From contig CM038043.1 in assembly GCA_021397845.1 (NCBI GenBank), positions 30,813,501 to 30,877,500 on the forward strand: DNA of 64,000 nucleotides, written 5' to 3'. The position numbers and the translations under genes are program-made. Position 1 is the first letter of the stretch. Each line of letters starts with the position of its first letter. The DNA is from Areca catechu (lineage: Eukaryota > Streptophyta > Magnoliopsida > Arecales > Arecaceae). Positions 34,073 through 46,682 of this stretch are shown here, piece after piece. The notes under the pieces were generated by a model. That model did not search any database. It saw nothing but the letters and a program-made list of their open reading frames with translations, and had not been told where the DNA came from.

Positions 34073-35048
34073 TGATGGGATTTCTAGGAGCCAGGTCATC
34101 ATGCAACTTGCAGAAGTGAATTTTAAAATAAAAATTCATTCATGAAAATCCTAACCTGCTAGAAGAAACCCTAATTCCTGGATTCCCTTAGACATACCAA
34201 CTAATGAATCATAAATGAAGTACAAGAAATGTACCTGAAATGCTGTATACCAATTATTTCCATAAGGATCACAAGTGCAAGCCCTCCAACGGTATTCCAC
34301 ATGAGAATTGAACCAAGAAAGAATTCCTTCTTGAAGTTGCTCTAGAGTAGGACTCTTTCGACGGCCTTTGGATTTTTGACCACTGTAGGACACCCTGTCC
34401 CACTATAGGGCACTATGACCACTCTCCTAAACCACTCTTTGTTTTAGGACAACCCTCCTCTAAGACCCCTTAGGCTTATGTCCTAAAACAAAGTCTTGTC
34501 CTAGTAAAAAAGACCTTGTCTTAACAAGACAAGTCTTGTCTTAAAAAAAGAAGAGGGAGGGAGAGACAGAGAGAGACACTCGGATAGAAGACTCGGTGAA
34601 AATTGGACTCCTATTTCAGAAGACCAAATATTACCTTTCTCATTTCACCGTACACCCTTTAAATAAGGATTTAAAGGGCATGAAAAGCATCCCAATGCTT
34701 CTTATCAGATATGTCTCTTCATATTTGATAAGACTCTTCAAGGATTCAGGAGTCTTATCTGAGTTCTCTTGGTTTCCAAATGAACTCTCCTCATGCCACA
34801 TGGCATGTACCAAACTCAAAGGAAGGAAAAGAGGTATCTTTTCTGATCTTGAAACCATAAAAGAAGAAGAATCCTGAGAGTAGAAGGACTCTGCCTCATA
34901 ACCATGCACGGATGAAGAGACGCGACTCTTCATTAGCGCGTGCTAACTTCTTTCCCATTTCATGCCGTCCCTTTATCCCTCTTTGACCGATCATTCAAAA
35001 AACCAAAAGGCATGGAGATAATCTGAAGAGGCATCCTAGATGAGAAAC

Positions 35049-36800
35049 TGTTGCCCAGGTGGCTATCCAAGAGGGGGGTGAATTGGGAATTTTAAAAATT
35101 AAAGCAAGATAATGTGCAATTAAAACTCCCTTAAAAGTGTTAGGTGTTGTGACAAGATAATAAGTTGCAGAAGCTAAAAAAGACTAAAGGAGCACACACA
35201 AACACACTAAATTTATAATGGTTCAGAGCAACCCAGCTCCTACGTCCACTATCCAACATACCACTTGGGATTTTCACTATATTCATACCCGAATACAGTA
35301 GGATTGTTTTACAGGATCACAATCCAAAATCTCTATACTTTGGTTTTACAAAATCACCAAAGAAAACCCAACACCCTTTGATTTTAACAGGCTCACCAAA
35401 GAAACCCAACTTGGTTTTACCAGGATTACCAAAAACCCAACACTTGGTTTCTATGAAGGCTCACTAATAACCTATTTGGTTTTTCAACCGGGCTCACCAA
35501 TAACCCAACAATTCAAAAATTGAATTAAAATAAATGCAACAAAAATGACAAACTCAATTTGTCGGATAATTGCCGGTGCAGCTTGATGGAAGTCCACTTA
35601 AATGCACTTGAATAGGCTTTAATTGCTTCAGTGGCTTCTTTCCAAAGTTGCTTCAAACTTCAAATCAGAGTTGGTGAAGACTTGAAGACTAGCTTGAATG
35701 CTCTTGTACTCTTTTACTGTTGGTAGGTAGAATATTCAATGAAGCTCTCTTAACTTTGAAGAACTTTTCAAAAACTTGTCAAGATTTATCTTTTGGATGT
35801 TCAAATCCTTCAAATATAAGGTCTTCCATCACTCCAAGGCAGTTAGAGATGTTTTTGACCGTTGGGATGTGACTTGTGACCGTTGGAGTACTTTTTGGTA
35901 TTCAAAAATAAATTCTGGAACTAGCCATTAGATACCTGGAAACGACGTTCGAGTCGGCTCGGATTCCATTGAGTCAGCTCGGATTCCTTTGAGTCGATAG
36001 GTAGAGTCGCCAAATCTTCAGTGCAGTCGGCTCTTTGTCTCAAGACACAAAATGTCACTCTGGACGAGTCGGCTCTTGATAGCTCGGGTCGGCTCGAACT
36101 TGAATCTTTGAAAAACTTGAACTCGAGGAGTTGGCTCTTTTTAGCTTGGGTCAGCTCTTCTTCTCGGGTTCGGAAAACCTCACTCTGGAAGAGTCAGCTC
36201 GATGCAGTTCAGTCGGCTCGCTTTCTCAGGTCTTCAAAATTAGGTCTGGCAAAGTTGGCTCTTTCTGGTTTGGGTCGGCTCGCCTGGCTATTCTTTGAAA
36301 TCTTCAAAAATGGGACTTTGGAGGAGTCGGCTCGGACTGATTCCAGTCAACTCGAATTCACTAGAGTCATCTCGCTTTCCATCGAGTCGGCTCGGATTGC
36401 TACATTCTAGAATCCTTGCTGCGCACCAGTAAGCAGAGTCGGCTCTTCAACAAGTTGGGTCGGCTCGAGTATCTTCTTCAGGATTTTTACATTTGAACTT
36501 AAAGAAAAACTCTTACCAACTCTTTACATTTTCAAGCATACCAACTCAAAACTAATTTCAAGGCGTACACACACACAGAAGTAACCCTTTTCACATGATT
36601 TTTTTTTAACTTTTTCATTGGGTTCTTCTTTACAAAAACACATTACAACACAACTCAAACAAGAAAATAGAGGTGTAGGAGTTGAAGTTTGAATATTTAA
36701 TCCATCCTACAAAAACTTGTAAAACACTTGAAGAGTTGTCAGAAATAAATATACATGCTCCAATGTTTGGTTAACATCAAAATCACTTGTGGGGTCAACA
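35049..36800 (-). mobile_element. Solo Sirevirus-type LTR
   Basis: On the minus strand it runs from TGTTGACCCCACAAG to CCTGGGCAACA and is flanked by GAAAC at 35044-35048 and 36801-36805. A long cluster of GAGTCGGCTCG motifs lies at about 35945-36470, the counterpart of the GTCGAC arrays in the sister LTRs but with a different core. The frame at 36021-36410 is produced by this cluster and is not a gene. Confidence 0.95.
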
Positions 36801-37206
36801 GAAACTCCCAGAGTTTCATCTACAGAAGGACTCTCAATCCTTCTGCGGGTGCTCTCTTCTCCCGCGTGCACCAAGAGGCACCAAGAGTCCTGAGCGCCCA
36901 GGACTCTTCAATAAACTGGGTTTAATGTTCAAATAAAACTAGATAAAGTCTGGTTTAGGCTATCCCACTTAGGACTCAACCTAATGTAGGTTTCCTTCAA
37001 TAAGGTTAGTCCAATTAACAAGCAACTAGACCCAAATCAATTGGGTTAGGAATTGGGTTAGCCTACACATGCTAGTGTGTAATCTGGCTAACCACTTAGG
37101 ATGCCATGATCCTAATTAAATCATGTATGACTTCCTTGGCCAACTCCCTAATGTGTGTGACCCTTTGGGTTCCACATTAAGCCAGCAGTAGGTTTAGGTT
37201 TGAGCT

Positions 37207-38274
37207 AATTCGATCCAATCGAGCCCGATTGACCTAATTAGGTCAAATTGGCTCACCTAATTGTCCAATTCGAATCATCCATCGAATTGACTTATGAAAC
37301 GAATCCAATTGGTTCATGAAAACCTACAAGATAAGATTGATGTCTAGCAATGTGTCATGCCTATCCAGAAAATATTGAATTTGATGGAAAGTATCAAAAT
37401 ACCCTTCAGTAGAAAGTTACCATGCAATTCAATCTTTCGATCTCCCATTATCTTGATTAAGTGATAGGTATGGATATATGTTAAACCCTAACACTTATTC
37501 ATATCGAATCTCAGCTCGATCATGAGTACTCAGCTGATGACTGATTAGAAATTACTTCTAATCTTATCCTGCTTTGATCAAAGGCTCCTTGAGTCACTCA
37601 TCGAAGAGATTACATGGGATAACAATTCCTCTTACCAATAACGATCGATTCCTTGTTGGTCCACTCACATCCTTTGTACACCTTTCACCATACCCAGAAC
37701 ACCCCGTACATGACTCAATGTCTTAAATGAGTATGAACCAATCGAACCAATCAAACCCGATTGACCTAATTAGGTCAATTTGAGCTGACCTATGTTGCCA
37801 ATTCAGACTAGCTTTCATATTGACTCATGAATTCAATCCAATTAATTCATGAAAATCTACAAGACATAATTGACATCTAGCAATGTGTCATGCCTACCTA
37901 AAAGATAAGAAATTTGATAGAAAATATCAAAATACCTTTCAGTGAAAAGTTACAATGTAATTCAATCTTTCAATCTTTCTTTATCCCGATTAAGTGATGG
38001 GCATGGATAAATGTCAAACCCTAACACTTAATCATTCCAAATCTCTATTTGATAATGAAGACTCTGTTGATGACTGATTAGAAACTACTTCTAATCTCAT
38101 CCTGCTTTGATCAAAGATTGCCTGAGTCATCAATCGAAGAGATTACTTGGGATAATAATTCCTCTTACTAGAAATGATCGATTCCTTATTGGTCCACTCA
38201 TATCCTTCATACACCTTCCACCATATCTGAGAACACCCTGTACATAACTCAATGTCATGAATGAGTATGAACCA
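37207..38274. repeat. Two-copy 534-bp tandem duplication inside the Angela-type LTR
   Basis: Copy 1 (about 37207-37740) and copy 2 (about 37741-38274) both end AATGAGTATGAACCA and share many stretches, for example TCTAGCAATGTGTCATGCCT and GATGACTGATTAGAAA. The copies differ at perhaps one base in eight. The related LTR at 58983-61387 has a single copy. Confidence 0.85.
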
Positions 38275-38774
38275 AAACATGGCTTAGTGTGCATAAGAAA
38301 CCATGGTGATCTCAGGTCTAAAGATCACTTGCACAACTCCCACTATGAGACTATCTTTTGATAAGTAGTAAGACTTCCATAAGATAGTCTCAATGCGGAT
38401 CAGTTCAATGAACTCATACCTTAATGAGCATCCTTATTCTTGTATTAGTGTCTCTACCAAGTGCCTATGAGACCAACCACCCTCTCCATCAAGCATACAT
38501 AGGATAAGCTAGTTTTTCTGGAAGTATCGATCCCCGAATCAATGATCCAATGACTAGAAATATTTTAGATTAGTGTTTATAGGATCTTAGGTCTCACCAT
38601 TATGATCTCCATCATAACCCTAATTCCTTTGCCCTAACCTATGGGGTTCATCATAATCTTTAAATAAGACACAGCAGTATGATGAAACAAAAAATGCCTT
38701 TAATTAATATAATAATGTCATACAAGAGTTAGAAGATTACAAAAATGCTCTTACAAAGATTGGCTTTTAGGGCA

Positions 38775-38853
38775 CTTTTCTTTTAATTTTCTTGAATTGT
38801 AATGCTTTTAATCTCCATGCCTAGTATTTTTTCATCATAAAAAAGGAAGAGTT
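38775..38853. other. Short junction segment
   Basis: 79 bases between two LTRs. The left part is purine-rich on the minus strand (possible Angela PPT); the right end (AAAAAAGGAAGAG) is purine-rich on the plus strand (possible Sirevirus PPT). Confidence 0.5.
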
Positions 38854-40419
38854 TGTTGACATCGAAAATGATTTTGATGATTACAAAATATTAGAGCATG
38901 AATTCTATAGTAATACTTTTCAAATATTTAAGAATATTTTTATAAAAAACTTTCCAATGCACACAACCTTAAATTGAAAAACCTATGAAATATTGAATAG
39001 TTAGTAAGCTCATTTGTATCAATGATAATCCCTTTTAGAACCTTGTGTAATAATTGGGATATTGTGGTGAGCTCTTATAAATTCTTAGAAATATTTTCAA
39101 GTATAAAAAGTTTACTTGTACTCATTAGATTTCTTAGATACTTTGAGAGATTTTTATATCATGGAAAGAATAGAGAAGTTATCTTTTGTATTTTAAATAG
39201 CATGTATATTCCTAAAAACCCTTAGGATCACTTGGAAGATACTTGGAAAATATTTGGAAGTCCTAAAGAGTCAAATCATTTCAATTTCTTGAAGTTTAGA
39301 AGTTCATACTGCAAAAGCCGACTTGCACATAAAGAGTCGACTTTGACATGGTTTGGTGATTGGCACAGTTCAGAAGAGCCAATTCCTGCTCTAGCAAGCC
39401 TTCTCTCTCAGATAGATAGAAACCTGATTTTTTGGATACTATGAAAATGAGCTAACTTTTGTTGTGCAAGCCTTCTCTCTTAGTAAGGATAGAAAATAAC
39501 TTTTCGAAGACTATTCAGAAGAGTCGACTCCCATTTTACGAGCCTTCTCTCTTAGGGAGATAGAAATCTAATTTTCTGGACACTACTTATTTGAGCCGAC
39601 TCCTCTACCATGAGCCGACTCTTATCCCATGAATTGCAATAGTAATAACTAGTTCCAGAACTTACAAAATTCGATTCTCAAGATTTTTAATGGCTATTTC
39701 TTTGTTCTCAATGACTATATATGGCTAGAAGTGATTTTAAATATAGAAAAAAACATCTAAAAGATTTCTTGGATTGAAATCAAAAGGAATAATCGTTGAG
39801 TACACTTGAACAAGAACTTGAGCATTTAGTTCAATTATTGAAGACAAAAAGAATATTCTGTACAGTCTTTGAAAGCTCAAGAGGAATTCAACTTCTTTCC
39901 ATCTAATCTCTTAAAGCATTAAGTGAGGATTGAAGAGGACATTGAAGAGGACCTTTTGAAGTCTTCGAGCAGCTATATATTAAGCTTCAACTATAACAAC
40001 CAGTTCTTTTTAGAGTTTATTTTATGTTGCTCTATTTTATTTTTTTGATCTGTTATTTATTTCAGTAAGGATTACAAATAACTTGATTTTGTAATCCCAT
40101 AAAATAAACGTTGTACTTGGATTTTGGTTTGTGAGCCCGAGATAAAACAAATTGGCTATATTCTTGCAAAAATATAGTAAAATCTTAAAAGGTCCTTGGA
40201 TAGTGGATATAGAAGCTGGGATTGCTCCGAAGCACTATAAATCATATTATGTTTGTTGTTTACTTATCTCTCTATCTCATTCTCTTATATTTCAGTACTT
40301 GTATACTTACTTTGACAAATACTTGGCCCATACATCAATAAAGTTTTCAAAGGCATATACTTATTTTAATTTTCAAAAATCCAATTCATCCCCCTTTTGG
40401 GTTGTCGATTTGGGCAACA
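38854..40419 (+). repeat. Sirevirus-type LTR, plus strand
   Basis: It starts TGTTGACATCGAAAATG and ends TTTGGGCAACA, with the CCAATTCATCCCCCTTTTGGG block before the end. Flanks GAGTT and CAGGA do not match, so it is either a 3' LTR (a PPT-like AAAAAAGGAAGAG precedes it) or a solo LTR in rearranged DNA. GAGTCGACTC-like motifs occur at about 39315-39620. Confidence 0.75.
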
Positions 40420-42495
40420 CAGGAAAAACTATCCATTAATTGGGAGGGCCTATACGGGTAAAAGAAATTGTCCGACATGGAACTTATCATCAGCACAATT
40501 AGATGAAAATACCTTACCCTATCCATGAAACTCTGGAAATCATTGAATGTATAATCAATAATATGAACCTAATGTACAAAGCATGTATTTATTGATCTAA
40601 TATATTTGTCCATGTAAAAGTACATTTGTCCCGAAGATACTTACCACAATATCTAAGACTCGATAAAGTTTCAATGAAGTTATGATGGATGAAGCTGATG
40701 CCTCCAAACTTGTGTCAATGGAGAGGAGGAGGCCGAAGCTGGACCTAATCACCTAGGATTACCCCTTGTGCTTTGCAAGTCACCCGAGCCTCCCATCCAC
40801 CATGAAGAGGTATGCCATGCAAGCAATGTTGGCGAGTGGCGACGAGGGCCCTCTTTGCATGGAGTTAGTGCAATGCAAAGGCCCTCACTCGATCCACCAC
40901 TAAGCAAAGAGAAGAAAATTGATGCTGATCGAGGGTTCCACCTACTGCAAGGGAGGAAAGGCTCCGAACCCTGCCGATCGCTCACCATTAATGATGAGAC
41001 TCATATGGTGCCTTTCTCCCACACCAAGTGCCCCTTGGAGATAAACCAGGTGGTGAGGATGAACTAGGAGAGGAGGCACAGAACCCGTACTCTCCTTTAG
41101 TTCCATCCCCTGGCCAGCGAAGGAAGCCGCAACACAGCCAAGCCGCCATCCATTTTTGACATCTTCCATGCCAAGGTATGCTTTGCCGTAATGCCCTTTC
41201 CCTTTCCATTCAAAGATAATATTTGACAAGAACCTCTCTATCAAAAAGAGGGGACCTACATTGAAGCTCCCTTGGCTAAATAGCTAAGAGGATATCTGAT
41301 GTGCCTTGTCGTGAGGTGCTCAAAAGTAATTAAACTAGTCTACCAATAGGATAGAAGTGGTGAGACCAAATATCGAGTTCACTAGAAACTTGGGCAGTTC
41401 TTTTAAAAGATGATTTAAAGGAAAGTAATAGTGATTTAATAACTAAGAAATTAAGCTAATACTAGCTAATTGAAATGAGTAATAAAATGGTAAGGATTTA
41501 AGTAAAACAGAAAAGCCTCGAATTTCAACCGGTTACTTGACAAATAGATCGTACTTTGCTTTTATGTGAGTAATCTGTATGCCACCTACTAAGATATAAT
41601 CTATTTACGGAGATCACGATCCATATCTATTAGCTCATGGCTCATTTTACTGAAATATAGACTAGTCAGGATAAGATGCATATAAAGCAAGAGAATACTC
41701 ATATTTGAAGATAATATATCCCAAGAATATAAACTATATCCGTAGAGCATAGCTCATCTCAAGAGTATAGATTATTCAAATAAAAGATATTTAGTAAGAT
41801 TTAAACTTAAAACCCAATTCTTTTTTCATAAAGGAGTAAAAAAGAGAAACAAAAGTTAAAACACTGCATATTACAAGCACTACCGTGAAGTCACGAGGAA
41901 ATGGAGATCTAGCCTTCCACGGAGAAACTCCTCCTCGATACCCTTGCTAACATCTTCATATTAGAACAAAATCTGGGCTGCAGCTTGGGAGAGAAGAAAA
42001 TGGAGGACAAATGGAGTAGGAGTGCCAAGGGATTAAGAATTTGTATGCGGGAAGAAATAGATATGGTAGTGAGAGGAAAATGGAAGTGTGGAATAGTTTC
42101 TGGATGTAATAATTATGGTGGGAAGGCTGAAAATTTGATGGATCTGACTTGGGAGGAAAGTGAATGTCTTTCAGGAAGTTGGGATGAAGGCTTTGGAGTT
42201 TGGTGATGTGGAAGAATGGATAGTGGCGTGGAAGGATGTTTTCTGGATGGAAGATGGGGTGAAAGCTTGATTAGGAGAGAATGTGGAGAAGTTTGAAGGC
42301 TTCTGGATGGCTTTCCTAAGCTAACTGGTATGGAAAAGGTTCAATGGTATACAGGGAAAGAAAATAGGTGGAAGCTAGACGATGAAAAAATGGAATGGCG
42401 GCGGAGAAGGCTGTGTTGAGATGATTTGGACAAATAAAATAGGTGCAAGCTAGATGCCGCCATCCCTATGCGGTTGATTTTTTAAAGGTGCAGAA
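40420..42495. other. Unrecognised region, no supported gene
   Basis: Open frames of 70-100 codons on both strands at 40749-41250 overlap one another and show no motif I recognise. 41300-42480 is AT-rich with stretches such as repeated ATAGACTA/GAGCATAGCTCAT; no element was identified. It could be an old LTR or ordinary intergenic DNA. Confidence 0.5.
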
Positions 42496-42501
42496 GTACA
42501 C

Positions 42502-42571
42502 TGCTAAGGCAGTAGTTTAAATGGTTAGAGCTTCGTCTTCTAATCAATTAATCATGGATTCAAGATATAAT
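42502..42571 (+). other. tRNA-like sequence (possible SINE or tRNA pseudogene)
   Basis: TAGTTTAAATGGTTAGAGC matches a pol III A box well; GGATTCAAGAT about 35 bases later is a poor B box. CTTCTAA sits where an anticodon loop would be. The stems do not pair well, so it is not a working tRNA gene. It shares GATTCAAGATA with the candidate at 12403. Confidence 0.35.
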
Positions 42572-42799
42572 TTTTAGAAGATTCAATTAAATTCAGATTA
42601 TTTTGATAGTTGATGAAGTAAGAGGTCAAGAGGTCAGGCTAACTGACATCTTGGTGATCGGGTTGATGTACTTATTATCGGATATAAAAAGGTTACAAAA
42701 ATTTAATATATTAAATTAAATATTTTTCGATAAGATCGGAGCACATGGAGGTAACTGCACCGGGTTCATTCCTGCATCCCTTTTCTATATATATAAAAA

Positions 42800-44060
42800 T
42801 AATAATAATAAAAGTTGCAGAAGTACACGTCTTTCACCATGATCGTTCCCTTCGCGACCTAGAAGCAGCTGAAGTTTGTTACACAATTCCGTCAATTCTG
42901 CACTGGAGATCCATCGCCAATGGATTTATTTCAAACTCAAACTCTATGCGTCAGTTTCACCCGTTTCACATTCCAATCTCTATTCCGGCCTATTTCCCAG
43001 CTTTGTTCATTGCTGTGTGTCCATTCCTGCTTCAGTTCAACAAATCCAGGAGTTGCCGTCTCGCCCATTCGGTGGTCTGCTTCTCAAATCGTACAATGGC
43101 TCCAACCATCAGTTCTGTTTCTAAATTCTGCAACCATCTCAGCCCGTTTCTCATCGTTCCAAACCCCATCTTTGTTCCGCAACCCTCTCCAATAAAAACG
43201 ATGCTCTGTGCTGATCCACCTATTTCATTGACCCAACCGCATATTCCAAGCCTTCCGCACGCCCCCTGCAATTCTAGACGGAAACCCGTTCATTCCAGCT
43301 TTAGCCTACATTGATTTCAAACAACTAGATTTCTACAAATCCGTCTCTATTCTCCCAGCGCTCAACCACAAATCCAGCATTCTATTTCCAAGCTTCAAAT
43401 CCCCATTACTCGTCGAGTCTTCAACCGCCATTAGATCTCTGTTCGGCCTGTATATTGCCCCAAATCCAGTCGAACAGTCGTTAGATCGAGCAGAGGCTTC
43501 TCCAACTGTTAAACTGCATGAAATTTGCTTGTGGACTGCCTGAAAACTTGTAAACCATGACCCATTCTCCTGTTTCTTTGATGGACTGGGCAAAACTCTC
43601 CATGGACCATGTCATTTTTTCTGTACACTGCGTGAAATCGGGCAAAGTGCCTTTGCATGCTCCTCTACCGTGACGTGGAACCTGGAGAAGCTTGTGGACC
43701 GTGACCCCATCCTCCTGGATGCATGAATGAAGCTCTCAGATTGCCATTTTTCCTGATGGTCCATGGTCATGGCTCATGGACCATCTTCAATGGCCTCCAT
43801 GGACCGTGTTGCTGTTCCATAGACCAGGCTGCTGGTCCACGGGGGACCAGCTGCCTTAAAATCTTCTTTTAGACCGAGTTAGGCTTGGTTTTGACCCATT
43901 TTGGGCTAGGTTCAAGCTGGAATTGAGCCAAATTAAATCAAAACTGTTTTCATGAACTTAACTCTTCTAATTCCCTACAAAATAAACTAGAAAATATTAA
44001 ATTTTTTTATAAATTAATAACCTATCAATTAAAATTTATCATTATTTAAGTATTTATCAC
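42800..44060 (-). repeat. Putative 3' LTR of the Athila-like element (weak)
   Basis: On the minus strand TGTGATAAATACTTAAATAATG near 44060 directly follows an inverted repeat and would be the LTR start. The region down to about 42800 has no convincing gene; frames at 42745-43314 overlap on both strands. The other end and a TSD were not found, so this assignment is tentative. Confidence 0.3.
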
Positions 44061-44068
44061 ATCTGAAT

Positions 44069-44090
44069 TTTTACTCGTTCTCGAGTAAAA
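44069..44090 (-). promoter_or_regulatory. Perfect 9-bp inverted repeat before the putative LTR
   Basis: TTTTACTCG and CGAGTAAAA are separated by a 4-base loop. An ACTCGAGGACGAGT-like palindrome upstream of the 3' LTR is common in plant Ty3 elements, which supports its reading as the 3' end of the minus-strand Athila element. Confidence 0.5.
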
Positions 44091-45100
44091 TAGATAAATT
44101 AATAATGTGTATTAACTTATCCAAGAAGTGAAAGTTACCTTATAGTTTTAAAATCAGTTGATATGGCTATACCATAAAAGAGGTATTTCATCGTATTATC
44201 AATTTTGTTCATGTAGTTGTTGAGTAAAGTCTATAAAAATTTATAGAGTTTTTCTTTCACAAACTTTCTACATCATTCTTTAAGTCTTCTAACTTACTAT
44301 GGATTTGGTATAGTGTCTTCTTATAGTTTAGTCCCCTTATTTTCTCTTCTTTTTTTATGTACAGTCAGTGCAATGTCCTAACCCCTTAAACTTTCTAGTT
44401 GACCCTTATAGCAAGCTTTAGGTCAATGACTTCTAAACTAGTTAGTTTTGGGCATTAGGTATAGAACACCCCTTAGGCTTACTGACTTGAATCAAAAAGG
44501 TTATGAGTTAAGACTGACTCTATAAAAGATTTTTTCACATTCCCATCTTTTGACGTGAACATCAACATTTAGATAAAGGAACCCGGTTACTTAGTGAGAG
44601 ATGCAAAAAACCTAAATTATTAATTTTAACTAAACTTTAAGGGAGACTTTATGCATATTTTGATATTTCTACTTATACCTTCATAAAGTAGATTTTTTAT
44701 CGAGATCGATGAACAGTAGATTTTGGAATTACTCAAAATTTGATAATTTTAAATCAAGATAAAATTTGATATACATAATTGATTATGGTTATAATTGAGA
44801 ACTTAATTAATTTAATTATTCTTCTCCCAACTTAATTTTCATTATCTCCAATAGAAAAAAAGAATAACAAATTATGAGGAAGGATACTACCTGGGTTTGT
44901 TATTCTCATTCATTGCCGGATGAGAGGGTTCTTCCTTTATGGGTGTGATTTGTTGCTTCTGACGCGATACTCCCCAACTTGGCTTATTGTTCTTCTCGAG
45001 TTTTTTTTCTAAGAAGTAAAGTAAATGATCAAAAATAAATGCATAAATTGGATTGCCTCCTAGGAGCGCTAAGTTTAAAGTCTTCAGCCAAATTGTACTG
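44091..45100. other. AT-rich 3' region of the Athila remnant
   Basis: Low-complexity AT-rich DNA between the integrase C-terminus and the inverted repeat. The frame at 44887-45108 overlaps the distal C-terminal part of pol and is not counted as a gene. Confidence 0.5.
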
Positions 45101-45109
45101 AGCATCATG

Positions 45110-46290
45110 GTGATGCTGGATCCATTAGATCAATAGATTCAACTTTCCATCATTAATTCTATCCATATAAGGTTTCAAACACAGGTCATTTAGCTTAAAA
45201 AATTTTCCTGGCTTAGATCTTTGAGTTCTACAACTTCATGGAGAAATACAAGGGTCACACAATGCAAGATCCATCCCAGTGTGAGCAAATTTTCCTAGGA
45301 AAAAGCCGTAACCTAGAATTATAGAGCCATAATTTTTTATTGGATTTGAACATTTTTTTTGAAATGTATTTATCATGGTAGGCTTTGGTTCAAGCTTTGT
45401 AAATCTAGCACTTTCATAAGTTCATTGCATACTCTTCTAATTTAATTAGTTCAAGTCTCATATTGGAACCTATATTTTTCATATCAAAATTAAATTGTCA
45501 AATAGCCCAGAATGCACGGTATTCCAATTCGACCGATAAATGAGAAGTTTTTCCAAACACAAGCTGGCAAGGAGACGAATCTTTCATATCGGGCCTTACA
45601 CTTTCTCTAAAATTTGTTTGATCTCCCTATTAGAGACCTCTACTTGGCCATTAGTTTGGGGATGGTATGGTGTGGCAACTTTATTAGTGATTCCATATTT
45701 CTTCATTAAATTTTCAAAGTGATTATTAGTGAAGTGTACACCCCCATCGCTAATGATAGCTTTTGGGCACCTGAACCGACTAAATATATTATGATGAATA
45801 AATTTGATCACAATCTTGTGATCATTGGTTCTGGTTGGCATGGCCTTTATCCATTTCAAAACACAGTCCACTACAACCAGAATGTACTCGTATTCGAATG
45901 AGGAAGGGAAGGGTCCTATGAAGTCAATCCCCTAAGCATCAAAAATTTCTACTACAAGAATAAGAGACATGGGCATCATATCTTTTCATAAAATATTTCC
46001 TATTTATTGACATCATAGGCAATTATGGTCAGATTCATATGCATCTTTGAATAATATCAACCAGTAAAACCTACTCTGCAATAACTTTGCTACAGTTTTC
46101 TTTATATTAAAGTATCCCCCATAGGCAAGGGAGTGACAAAAGTGAGTATACTTTAGAATTCACACTCGGGGATACAACATCTAATTACCTGGTTGGAACA
46201 GTACTTAAACAATTTAAGTTCTTTTCAAAAATAATACTTGATTTGTGAGAAAAATCTATCATTTTCTTATTTGCACCAATGGAAAGGAAT
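45110..46290 (-). pseudogene. pol: Athila-type integrase (broken)
   Basis: The open piece 45871-45596 encodes the core: VLKWIKAMPTRTNDHKIV, AIISDGGVHF (second Asp) and TPYHPQTNGQVEVSNREIKQILEK (catalytic Glu kept). Upstream on the same strand GIDFIGPFPSSFEYEYILV supplies the first Asp, after a gap with stops. Downstream, PCQLVFGKTSHLSVELEYRAFWAI and YNSRLRLFPRKICSHW belong to the C-terminal part. The VEVSNREIK form is typical of Athila rather than Tat or chromoviruses. Confidence 0.8.
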
Positions 46291-46682
46291 TTATCTTGTT
46301 GCCAAGTAATTGACAATATGAACAAACTAGGGAAGATCAATAGAAGAGATCGAGAAGAGTTGTTCATTAGAGAACCTATCTCTGATTATTTTCCTGTTGT
46401 ACTCTACCAAGATCCTAGATATCTGATTTGCTACCATATTTTTGAAACCCTTCTTATCTAAAATTTCTAGATCAAATTCTTGTAATAGAAGCATCCATCT
46501 AATTAGTATGGGTTTGGTACTATTTTTAGATAGCAGAAGTTTCAGCGTTATATGATCAAAGTAAAATAGGGCCTTAGAGCCTAAAAGATATGATCAAAAT
46601 TTATCAAGGATAAATACAATCACATGCAACTCTTTCTTAGTTATGGTATAATTCAATTGAGCATCCGAGAGAGTTTTGCTAG
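46290..46682 (-). pseudogene. pol: Athila-type RNase H (N-terminus lost)
   Basis: The minus strand encodes TLSDAQLNYTITKKELHVIVFILDKF, a stop, SYLLGSKALFYFDHITLKLLLSK, then LIRWMLLLQEFDLEILDKKG and an NQISRIL block where the family has an Asp (ADHLSR type). The domain and the RT before it are cut at 46682, where the LTR of Tat3 starts within the YASKTL-type codons (GCTAG at 46678-46682 is the candidate TSD). Confidence 0.75.

Larger units (their letters stand above)
34073..38774 (-). repeat. Angela-type copia LTR, minus strand, with nested solo LTR
   Basis: On the minus strand it starts TGCCCTAAAAGCC (at 38774) and ends CCCATCA (at 34073). It is related along its length to the plus-strand LTR at 58983-61387 (TGCCCTACAAGC start; shared blocks such as the CTAGCAATGTGTCATGCC region in opposite sense). 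Without the nested LTR it is about 2.9 kb; a 534-bp internal duplication accounts for the extra length. A purine-rich stretch lies just outside its start (38775-38800, minus strand), which suggests a 3' LTR with its PPT. No matching TSD was found. Confidence 0.7.

Noticed and set aside
36021..36410. 129-codon frame rich in Ser/Leu
   Set aside because: It is created by the GAGTCGGCTCG motif cluster within a solo LTR.
40749..41250. Overlapping 70-100-codon frames on both strands, first taken as a possible host gene fragment
   Set aside because: No domain, no consistent codon pattern, frames overlap on both strands and no splice structure was evident.
42745..43314. 189-codon frame, longest in the 42-44 kb region
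   Set aside because: Three plus-strand frames and one minus-strand frame overlap here, none with a motif; sequence is low in composition bias and fits an old LTR.
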